14,446 nucleotides of DNA from Bacteroidales bacterium UBA755. GTDB lineage: Bacteria > Bacteroidota > Bacteroidia > Bacteroidales > UBA932. Where the stretch lies: assembly GCA_002297815.1 (NCBI GenBank), contig DBKH01000086.1:1-14446 (forward strand), written 5' to 3'. Below are positions 9,801 through 14,446 of the stretch, one piece after another. The notes under the pieces are model-generated. The model was not told the DNA's origin. It worked only from the letters and a program-made list of their open reading frames with translations, and did no database searches. Position numbers and translations under genes: made by a program. Positions within the stretch are counted from its first letter, which is position 1. Each line of letters starts with the position of its first letter.

Positions 9801-9955
9801 CGGAGCCGAAAGCCATCCCGTGGTCCCACTACTCCGAGATCGCCTCCGACCTGAAGTCCGGACGCAACGTCCTCACAGGCGAGACCGTCCAACTCTCCGA
9901 CTCCACCATCGTCCCTCCTTCCACCGCCCTAGTTGTGGAATATTCATTAAAGTAA
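6899..9955 (+). CDS. Fusion of two GH13 enzymes: alpha-amylase-type domain plus SusA-like neopullulanase/cyclomaltodextrinase
   Basis: This uninterrupted 1018-residue protein has a lipoprotein-like leader ending AFSC (Cys17). GH13 domain 1 (about 28-365) shows region I DWVANHT (124-130), region II GIDGFRCDVAF (nucleophile Asp194), region III FLAEGEE (likely acid/base Glu224, with Glu226/227 adjacent) and region IV TSNHDE (Asp285). A short beta segment follows to about 408. Residues about 411-496 look like the cyclomaltodextrinase N-terminal beta domain. GH13 domain 2 (about 508-930) shows DIVTNHC (623-629), DGLRVDTYPY (nucleophile Asp716), NIVGECWD (Glu745), the family-typical FDSHLPSIMDFPLQ (767-779) and LSNHDHYR (Asp825). 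A cyclomaltodextrinase-type C domain ends the protein. The second half alone has about the length of SusA. Few acids follow Cys17, so a periplasmic location is inferred. The likely job is degradation of imported maltooligosaccharides, possibly including alpha-1,6 or cyclic substrates. It is the last clear gene of the operon. Confidence 0.9.
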   Translation: MRRTLSILLTALVAFSCAPKAEVAVEEPDWTRNAVVYELNTRQATAEGTFAAAEKKLPELKELGVDVVWLMPVYPIGEKGRKGTLGSYYAIKDYCDINPEFGTLQDFDHFVQSAHDLGLKVIIDWVANHTSPDHPWVTEKPADWYVRDASGNTIVEYDWTDIAKLNYASKEMRAEMEKSMRFWLDRGIDGFRCDVAFQVPQDFWTDAFSKFRSEYSRRLYFLAEGEEAWLHEAGFDATYAWKLHHLLNDIAQGKANADSLVRYVEWNAATYPSNGYRLSFTSNHDENSWNGTEYERMGDAWKAMAVLCWTLPNAQPLIYTGQEVGYNHRFEFFEKDPMPDWHHNATTDFYTYLNKVKHAHPALSADNPSFEVVSCTDSGLVFKRSLDQDSVIVSVQLKAPWNWSIDVPEARISHVEPPSWWVGMKTPLQLMIHGDAIADYDVRIEGEGVSVKEIHKAESPNYLFVDVAISPSAKPGEYGIIFTKDGKSFRYPYQIAAREEGSAERGSFTTSDLIYLICPDRFANADKGNDNTDDTAEKADRSEPFGRHGGDLQGIIDHLDYIADLGATAIWCTPLLVDDQPKESYHGYACGDYYRIDPRFGSNSQYKEYVSKAHEKGLKVIMDIVTNHCGTGHWWMKDLPFNDWIHQFPKYTDSNIAFSTAMDPNASQYDSNLQVSGWFVPSMPDMNLDNPFMLKYFQQWAIWWTEYSGQDGLRVDTYPYNEKVPMSKWCEAVMNEYPNLNIVGECWDTNIDQLAYWQGGNANRDGFDSHLPSIMDFPLQEAVNAALCEDEPQWGQGMVRVYSALSHDATYHDVSKMLIFLSNHDHYRVADAWKQNPDKLKIAYTLLATVRGIPQIFYGDEMGFATGKSYKSDGELRMDFPGGWEGDKVDLFTEEGRASATVSVGGKTIPQGQLAELHDYAKTLFQWRKGKDVIHNGRTMHFLGRDNTYGFFRYNDTDKVFVYVNNSPEPKAIPWSHYSEIASDLKSGRNVLTGETVQLSDSTIVPPSTALVVEYSLK

Positions 9956-9964
9956 GATGATTAC

Positions 9965-9972
9965 TATATTTG
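9965..9972 (+). promoter_or_regulatory. Possible Bacteroidetes -7 promoter box
   Basis: TATATTTG fits the Bacteroidetes -7 consensus TAnnTTTG and lies in an A/T-rich gap 10 bp after the fusion-amylase stop. A TTG is found at 9933-9935, but about 29 bp upstream, which is farther than the usual spacing of about 19-21 bp, so the -33 part is weak. If used, transcription would begin near 9978-9982, almost at the start of the signal-peptide reading frame of the barrel protein. No terminator separates this site from the amylase operon, so readthrough is equally possible. Confidence 0.35.
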
Positions 9973-9976
9973 CTGA

Positions 9977-10111
9977 TTAAAAAATATTTTTAAATTTTAT
10001 GCGTCAATCCTTTTATGCATAACCGTCTCGGCGCACGCATATTCGGGAAGTGAAACGACCTTTTGTGAGCGTTCCGGTCTGTTCTCCGAACGCTCATATT
10101 CAGAGGTCAGA
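9977..10111 (+). other. In-frame signal-peptide-coding extension of the barrel protein, without a standard start codon
   Basis: The reading frame of the downstream barrel gene stays open back to TGA at 9974-9976. Codons from 9980 encode a basic start (KNIFKF), a hydrophobic stretch (YASILLCITVSA) and the cleavage-like site SAHA-YS, which is a typical Bacteroidetes signal peptide. The codon where an initiating Met would be expected is TTA (9977-9979); ATT at 9986 is the only near-cognate alternative. No ATG, GTG or TTG occurs in this frame before 10112. ATG at 9999 is in another frame and stops after seven codons; one added base in the T run 10011-10014 would join it to the barrel frame. The extension also contains a 9-bp hairpin (10066-10074 with 10088-10096). 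Confidence 0.6.
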
Positions 10112-12382
10112 ATGAGTGCTGACACCACAAAGACTCTCACGGGAGTTGTTCAGGAGAAGAGTGGAGAACCAGTACCATTTGCGTTTGTGGCGATATATTC
10201 AAAGAAAGATTCCACGCTTGTCGCCGGTGAGATGAGTGACGAGCGTGGAAGGTTTTCCATTCAGTTCTCCGGTGAGGCGGATTTTGCCAGAATCAGTTGC
10301 ATTGGGTACAAAACCGTTGACATCTCTGTGACGGCGTTGGACTTGGGGACAATCTATATGGAGACTGACGCAGGTATGCTGGATAACGCCACTGTTGTCG
10401 CCCGGCGCAAATACATTTCGAGGGAAGAAGGTGGGTTGACGCTGAATGTTCAGAGTTCCAGTCTGAAAAATGTGGGAAAGGCCGCCGATGTAATCAAGTA
10501 TATTCCCGGAATGCTCTATTCCAATGGCAAATACGAGGTTTTCGGGAAAGGTGAGCCGGTCATTTACATTGACGGCAGAAAGATGGCGAACGCTTCCGAA
10601 CTGTCGCTCCTTTCCTCCTCCAATGTGAAGTCTGTGAGGCTTATAACAAATCCCGGGGCTGAATATGACGCTGGCACAAGGAGTGTCATTGCCATCACCA
10701 CAGTGCGCCACAGGCTCGACGGCCTTTCCGGGATTGTCGGCGCGGAACTTTCCAGACATAAGAATTGGTCCGGCAACGAGGATGTGAACCTTAATATTCA
10801 TAAAGGTGCGGCGGATGTTTTCCTCGCGTACCTGCGTGACAACTCAAGAAGCGACATCCGCTATGACCTCGACCAGACCAATTACGAGCAGGACACTTTC
10901 CACGAGGTTTCGGCTTCTGAATATTCAGACCGCTCACGCTCACACGATTACAGCGTGGGGATGAACTATGCGCTGAATAAGAACCATTCAGTTGGCGGCA
11001 AATATATGGGGACCATCTCTGACTACAAACTGCTTGATTCCCCTTACGATTATATGCAGGTATATCGGAACGGTGAACTTTTGACTTCCACGGACAACAA
11101 GACGGATGAGTCGGAAAAGGAAAGGTTCCACAACGCCAATGTCTATTATGTCGGTGCGCTGTCTGAAAAGCTGCAACTCAATGTGGATGCCGATTATGTA
11201 TATTCCCGGTTGAATCATTGGCAGCAGGTGGCTGAGACAAGCCGGATCGACGCGGCGCAGGAAATCACTCATATTCAGAATGATCAGAGAAACCGCGCGG
11301 CCGCTTTCAAAGGCGTGCTCGCTTGGAAGGTCAATGAGAGCAACGGGTTCGACTTCGGAACGGATTTCAGCAAGATCAGTTCCTGGGGCACGTCTGTCAA
11401 TGAAGAAGGCAAGATCACCGATGACCGGTTCAAGAACAAGGAAACCAAGTATGCGGGGTTTGTCTCTTACCGTTTGTCTTCTGAAAAGTGGAGAGGAAGC
11501 GTCGGACTTCGCTATGAATATGTCCACGCCATCAACACGGATCAAGGTGAAGTGAAGAACAAGGCTGACTATTCGGACATTCTGCCTTCGTTGTCGCTAT
11601 CCACTTCTGTCGGGAAAGTGGATCTGAACCTCGATTTCAGCAGCAGGGTCAACCGTCCTTCGTTCCGTCAGTTGAACAACAGTGTCAGCTACAACAACCA
11701 GTATCATTATGAACAGGGTAACATTTATCTGAAGCCGCAGTACGTGTATGACACTGAGTTCAGTCTGAATTACGGCATCATCGACTTCAAGGTGGATTAC
11801 CAGTACATCAAGGACTATATTCATCCTACGGTTGTGGCGATCGAAGGTAAGCCCGGAACGGTCGCCTGGATGTCAACAAATGCCGATAGATTCCAGCAGT
11901 TGGGCGCGCAATGTGTTGTGGCTCCGGTCGTTGGATGCTGGAGGCCGACTTTGACAGCGGGTGTGTACAAGCCTTACTTCTCGCTGACATACAACGGTTC
12001 CGAGACGAGTTACAATCATCCATACGGTCTCTTGGCCTTCCAGAATGCGATAGAACTGAAAGGCGACTGGCTCTTCCGGGGCGATTTCTATTGGAACATC
12101 AAAGGGCATCACGGCATCTATGACCAGAACAGCCATGCTTCTTTCAACGTGATGGTTCAGAAACAGTTGCTGAAAAAGAGGCTGACAGTGACGCTGAAGG
12201 CTGAGGACTTGTTTGACTGGTCAAGGTTGAGCGACGTGAAGAGAGTCAATTTCGTGGTGCAGAACAGAAAGGTGAACAGCTTCAACCGCTGCGTCATCGC
12301 CTCCATCACCTATAACTTCAACAGTTTCAAGGACAAGTACAAAGGAAGCTGCTCCGCTGACGACGAGATTAACCGCTTTTAG
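10112..12382 (+). CDS. TonB-receptor-like outer-membrane beta-barrel protein (CarboxypepD-regulatory domain plus OMP beta-barrel family)
   Basis: From the first in-frame ATG the protein has 756 residues; the coding frame probably starts upstream (9977-10111 encodes a signal peptide). Residues about 8-80 form a carboxypeptidase-regulatory-like Ig domain (LTGVVQEKSGEPVPFAFVAIY... DERGRFSI). Residues about 110-195 resemble a receptor plug (DVIKYIPGM, PVIYIDGRKM, SVRLITNPGAEYDAG). The remainder is a barrel of alternating strands, as in the OMP_b-brl_3 family, with a last membrane strand near SITYNFNSF and a short polar tail. The ligand cannot be predicted. It follows the Sus operon in the same direction with a 156-bp gap and a possible promoter, so it may be an independent gene rather than a Sus component. 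No SusD-type partner follows it. Confidence 0.82.
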   Translation: MSADTTKTLTGVVQEKSGEPVPFAFVAIYSKKDSTLVAGEMSDERGRFSIQFSGEADFARISCIGYKTVDISVTALDLGTIYMETDAGMLDNATVVARRKYISREEGGLTLNVQSSSLKNVGKAADVIKYIPGMLYSNGKYEVFGKGEPVIYIDGRKMANASELSLLSSSNVKSVRLITNPGAEYDAGTRSVIAITTVRHRLDGLSGIVGAELSRHKNWSGNEDVNLNIHKGAADVFLAYLRDNSRSDIRYDLDQTNYEQDTFHEVSASEYSDRSRSHDYSVGMNYALNKNHSVGGKYMGTISDYKLLDSPYDYMQVYRNGELLTSTDNKTDESEKERFHNANVYYVGALSEKLQLNVDADYVYSRLNHWQQVAETSRIDAAQEITHIQNDQRNRAAAFKGVLAWKVNESNGFDFGTDFSKISSWGTSVNEEGKITDDRFKNKETKYAGFVSYRLSSEKWRGSVGLRYEYVHAINTDQGEVKNKADYSDILPSLSLSTSVGKVDLNLDFSSRVNRPSFRQLNNSVSYNNQYHYEQGNIYLKPQYVYDTEFSLNYGIIDFKVDYQYIKDYIHPTVVAIEGKPGTVAWMSTNADRFQQLGAQCVVAPVVGCWRPTLTAGVYKPYFSLTYNGSETSYNHPYGLLAFQNAIELKGDWLFRGDFYWNIKGHHGIYDQNSHASFNVMVQKQLLKKRLTVTLKAEDLFDWSRLSDVKRVNFVVQNRKVNSFNRCVIASITYNFNSFKDKYKGSCSADDEINRF

Positions 12383-12393
12383 TTCATGGACGG

Positions 12394-12775
12394 GATGTGC
12401 CTCTTTTTAGATTGGGCATAATGTCCCTCTTCTTCTTGCCTCGTCGCCCACGCCATCGGTTCCGTAAAGTGATCGTGCCTCCCTATCGGTAACGCTTTCG
12501 GCCTCTTATGCTACCTAAGGGGCATCCCGCACCGTATGGTAGCATTAAGCCTCGTTTTTGCTTCCCAAAGGTGCACGCTGCACTCTTGAGAAGCATTATG
12601 CCTTGTTTTTGCTACTTAAGGTGTAGGAAGCGCTCTTGGGCATCATTAAGTCTCGTTTTCGCTTCCCGAGAGTGCACGCTGCACTCTTGAGAAGCATTAA
12701 ACCTCGTTTTTGCTTCCTAAAGGTGCATTCAGCACTATCGAGGAGCATTATATCTTATTTCTGTCACCGAAGCGC
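12394..12775 (-). repeat. Left REP-like array: degenerate 50-51-bp tandem repeats with hairpin core
   Basis: Four well-preserved units lie at 12542-12592, 12593-12642, 12643-12693 and 12694-12744. A partial unit follows to about 12775, and increasingly degenerate units lead back to about 12394, 12 bp after the barrel-protein stop. Plus-strand units begin GCATTAAGYCTCGTTTT and contain GTGCACGCTGCACTCTTGAG. Each has an inverted repeat; the best is AGAGTGCA at 12669-12676 with TGCACTCT at 12680-12687 and a 3-nt loop. Read on the minus strand the units match the array right of the transposase gene (TGCACC(C/T)TTGGGAA(A/G)C(G/A)AAAA), so the two arrays have opposite orientation. There are no spacers, so this is not CRISPR. 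REP-type elements mobilised by the neighbouring RAYT are the favoured reading. Confidence 0.75.
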
Positions 12776-13044
12776 TTACGTGGTCGAGGTTTGGAATACA
12801 GAGATGCATAATATTCATTTTTGCACTTTGCCAGAGCCGTTATGCAAAAAGTGGTTTTCTTTGCCATTGCCGTGGCTGTGGTATAAGATGTTTTCCGTAG
12901 CGAGAACCACTTGAATATATTCACATATCTTGTAAGGCAATTATTTGGAGATTGTGCTTGTTGCTGGGCTTAAATGGTTGAAAATTAAGTGCTATCAATA
13001 ATGTTGTTATCGGAGTGATAAATCTTTTTTGATCAGGGCGGTGC
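12776..13044. other. Non-coding gap between repeat array and transposase leader
   Basis: No convincing gene is visible. The stretch is A/T-rich and holds several short inverted repeats: TGCATAA (12805-12811) with TTATGCA (12840-12846), TTTTTGCA (12818-12825) with TGCAAAAA (12843-12850), and AAGTGGTTTTC (12849-12859) with GAGAACCACTT (12902-12912), the last pairing over 11 positions with one wobble. These could be decayed element ends or a folded RNA. No promoter matching the Bacteroidetes consensus was found for the transposase gene. Confidence 0.35.
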
Positions 13045-13077
13045 AAAGAAACAGAAACTTCTGTTTCTTTAAAGAAA
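13045..13077 (+). promoter_or_regulatory. Two overlapping palindromes upstream of the transposase gene
   Basis: AAAGAAACAGAA (13045-13056) is perfectly complementary to TTCTGTTTCTTT (13059-13070). The right arm is also part of a second perfect palindrome, TTTCTTTAAAGAAA (13064-13077). The two structures share bases, so in RNA they would exclude each other. A T-rich run (GTTTTTCTGTTTTT) follows. The site lies about 70 bp before the transposase ATG and may be an operator, an attenuator or a terminator of incoming transcription; the sequence does not decide between these. Confidence 0.45.
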
Positions 13078-13146
13078 GTTTTTCTGTTTTTGAATATGAG
13101 TCTGCGATAAAGGCACTATATTGCGGCAAACCTGAATTTAGATTTT

Positions 13147-14058
13147 ATGGGAAGTCACAAACTCAATGAACTCCTCAAGGAGTACCGGAAACAGCCGAAG
13201 TGGTACTACCACGTCATCTTTGACTCTATCGAGACAGGACAGTTGTTCAACAATGATGATGAATATGCCGACGGAATGAACAGTGTGGCCATCGGACAAT
13301 ATGTCTGCGGGTTGTCAGTCATCGTGTTCGTGCTTATGGTCAACCATTGCCATATTCTTGTTCATGGATCAGGAGAGGACATCGTCCGTTTCTTCTTGTT
13401 TGTCAAGGGAAGGATCAATAGGAAACTCAAGGAGGATGGCTACCCTCCGCTCCCTTATGATTATGGATTCAAAATGGTGAAGGTTGTTGATGGGCGGCAA
13501 CTGGCTGACACGATTGTCTACATCGCCAGAAATCCGTTGAAGGCGAGGCCGGATGTCACAGCCAGTGGCTATGCTTGGGGATCAGCGAATTTGATTTTCA
13601 GCGATGTGGACAGACTCTATGATAAAATGAAGATCTCAGAAATGTCCAATAGAGAGTCAATGAGAATATTCAAGACTAAAATCAGGTTGCCGGGAGATTA
13701 TCTGTTCAACAGACCGTTGGGGATCATACTTCCGGAGTCTTATGTGCTAAATGGCAAGGCGGAGCAGATGCTTGTGAACTCGTGGCGGTTCAGTTCTGGG
13801 CTTGTGAAGAACTTTGATTCTTATCTTAAGGTTGCCGAGGGTGTCGGTGAGATGATTGTATTTTCGGAGAATGAGTTGAACGAGATCATCGCCTATGTCC
13901 TTAAAGATCGTTTCAAGGTGAATTCCGTCAAAGATTTGGGCGTTGACGATAAGTGCCGTATGGCTTTGATCCTGAAAAAGAAATACCGCATTGACACAAA
14001 ACGAATTGCCCGCAAGATTCAAGTCGAGGTTGCTGTGCTCAATAAATTGTTTGAATAG
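13147..14058 (+). CDS. REP-associated tyrosine transposase (RAYT, Y1_Tnp/IS200-like HUH family)
   Basis: The 303-residue protein carries the HUH-nuclease signature VNHCHILVHG, with His67 and His69 as metal-binding residues. The RAYT motif YIARNPLKA follows, with Tyr125 the candidate catalytic tyrosine, then a conserved GYAWGSA segment (141-147). The N-terminus lacks the usual opening RxR-type motif but shows WYYHVIFDSI, matching the first strand of the fold. The C-terminal part (about 240-303) looks like a helical DNA-binding domain with an IARKIQVEVAVLNKLF recognition-type segment. RAYTs nick and join single-stranded DNA at REP hairpins and are usually single-copy, domesticated relatives of IS200 transposases. 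The flanking hairpin arrays fit this role. The ATG at 13147 has an A/T-rich upstream context and no strong alternative. The gene is intact, so it may be functional. Confidence 0.83.
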   Translation: MGSHKLNELLKEYRKQPKWYYHVIFDSIETGQLFNNDDEYADGMNSVAIGQYVCGLSVIVFVLMVNHCHILVHGSGEDIVRFFLFVKGRINRKLKEDGYPPLPYDYGFKMVKVVDGRQLADTIVYIARNPLKARPDVTASGYAWGSANLIFSDVDRLYDKMKISEMSNRESMRIFKTKIRLPGDYLFNRPLGIILPESYVLNGKAEQMLVNSWRFSSGLVKNFDSYLKVAEGVGEMIVFSENELNEIIAYVLKDRFKVNSVKDLGVDDKCRMALILKKKYRIDTKRIARKIQVEVAVLNKLFE

Positions 14059-14077
14059 TTCTCGAATCCATTGTCAA

Positions 14078-14205
14078 CCCCTTGGGAGACGAAAAGGGAC
14101 TAAAAACGCTACCGGAGAGTGTTCGCTGCACCCTTGGGAAACGAAAAGTGTCGAAAGTGCTGCCGGGAGTGTTGTGCGGCACTCTCGGGCAACGTCATCG
14201 CGGCA
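14078..14205 (+). repeat. Right REP-like array: about 2.5 units of 50-52 bp, opposite in orientation to the left array
   Basis: The core CCTTGGGA recurs at 14080, 14132 and (as CTCTCGGG) 14182, giving periods of 52 and 50. The core GAGTG recurs with a 50-bp period (14117-14121, 14167-14171). The last unit forms a strong hairpin: CCGGGAGTG (14163-14171) with CACTCTCGG (14180-14188), 8-nt loop, one G-T pair. GGAG directly precedes or overlaps the 5' side of the hairpins, recalling the GGAG/GTAG tetranucleotide next to REP hairpins. The array begins about 20 bp after the transposase stop and runs into the stop codon of the minus-strand gene. The last hairpin may also act as a terminator between the convergent genes. 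Confidence 0.7.
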
Positions 14206-14446
14206 TTTTGTCGCTTTGCAGAGCATCGGCGATCTCGTTGAATTCCTCACACCAAGCTCTTTGGCAGGCGGTTACGGAAAGATATTCTTTCTCCAATCCG
14301 CTCTGGATGAAGGATACCTTGAGTGAGCCATCGGCCTTGACCAGATTCTTGATCTTGAAGAACATTTCCAAGAACCTTCCTCTGTACGGAGAGCGGAGCA
14401 AGTAGCCTTCATTCGTGTCTGCCCAGCAAAGGTCGCTTCCGGAAGT
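14195..14446 (-). CDS. Unrecognised protein, C-terminal fragment (5' end beyond window)
   Basis: On the minus strand the frame is open from the window edge (14446) to TGA at 14197-14195, giving 83 residues with a balanced, globular composition. Visible features are an aromatic and basic segment (GYLLRSPYRGRFLEMFFKIK) and a likely C-terminal helix (EEFNEIADALQSDKMPR). I do not recognise the family. It is convergent with the transposase gene, and its last codons overlap the edge of the right repeat array, so the original C-terminus may have been changed by that element. A TTG at 14401 is an internal codon rather than a likely start, since sensible coding continues upstream of it. Confidence 0.55.
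   Translation of the reverse strand, partial: TSGSDLCWADTNEGYLLRSPYRGRFLEMFFKIKNLVKADGSLKVSFIQSGLEKEYLSVTACQRAWCEEFNEIADALQSDKMPR

Noticed and set aside
9999..10022. ATG 9999 as the start of a short separate gene
   Set aside because: It gives only MRQSFYA before a stop. It is more useful as a hint of a frameshift at the start of the barrel gene.
12394..12775. CRISPR array
   Set aside because: The repeats are directly adjacent and degenerate, with no unique spacers and no cas genes nearby.
12508..12914. Two overlapping plus-strand frames encoding 17-residue peptide repeats
   Set aside because: They arise because the DNA repeat period of 51 bp equals 17 codons. One unit is 50 bp and breaks the frame, the right array has periods of 50-52 bp, and conservation follows the DNA hairpin rather than the peptide.
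14082..14405. Plus-strand open frames across the right array and window end
   Set aside because: They read through non-codon-sized repeats and then antisense to the better-supported minus-strand gene fragment.

Overview
The window comes from a member of the Bacteroidales (moderate GC, SusC/SusD pairs, type II lipoprotein signals, A/T-rich start contexts without clear Shine-Dalgarno sequences). The genus cannot be fixed from the sequence. No rRNA, tRNA or CRISPR was seen.

Region 1 (1-9955, + strand) is the downstream part of a starch utilization (Sus) operon. In order it holds the C-terminal part of a SusC-type TonB-dependent transporter (cut by the window edge), a SusD-type glycan-binding lipoprotein, one large SusE/F-type lipoprotein with four apparent starch-binding modules, a SusG-type surface alpha-amylase with an inserted CBM58-like domain, and a 1018-residue lipoprotein that fuses two complete GH13 enzymes. 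The second half of that fusion resembles SusA neopullulanase/cyclomaltodextrinase. Gaps are 6-15 bp, except for 73 bp carrying a perfect 13-bp hairpin between the SusE/F and SusG genes. The expected division of labour is that SusD/E/F bind starch, SusG cuts it at the surface, SusC imports oligosaccharides, and the fusion degrades them, probably in the periplasm. No SusR-type regulator or SusB-type glucosidase is visible.

Region 2 (about 9956-12382, + strand) is a TonB-receptor-like outer-membrane beta-barrel protein (carboxypeptidase-regulatory domain, plug-like segment, barrel). It lies behind a possible Bacteroidetes -7 box. Its first in-frame ATG (10112) gives no signal peptide, but the frame stays open upstream and encodes a convincing signal peptide with no standard start codon.

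Region 3 (about 12383-14205) is a REP-associated tyrosine transposase (RAYT) gene. It is flanked by two arrays of degenerate, hairpin-forming repeats of about 50-51 bp. The left array reads in the opposite orientation to the right array. The arrays reach the stop codons of the neighbouring genes on both sides, so this looks like a REP/RAYT domestication unit in a 3' intergenic space. Two overlapping palindromes precede the transposase gene.

Region 4 (14195-14446, - strand) is the 3' end of an unrecognised gene that runs off the window.

The best candidates for something less described are the amylase-neopullulanase fusion, the inverted REP-like arrays around the RAYT gene, and the barrel protein that lacks an identifiable start codon.
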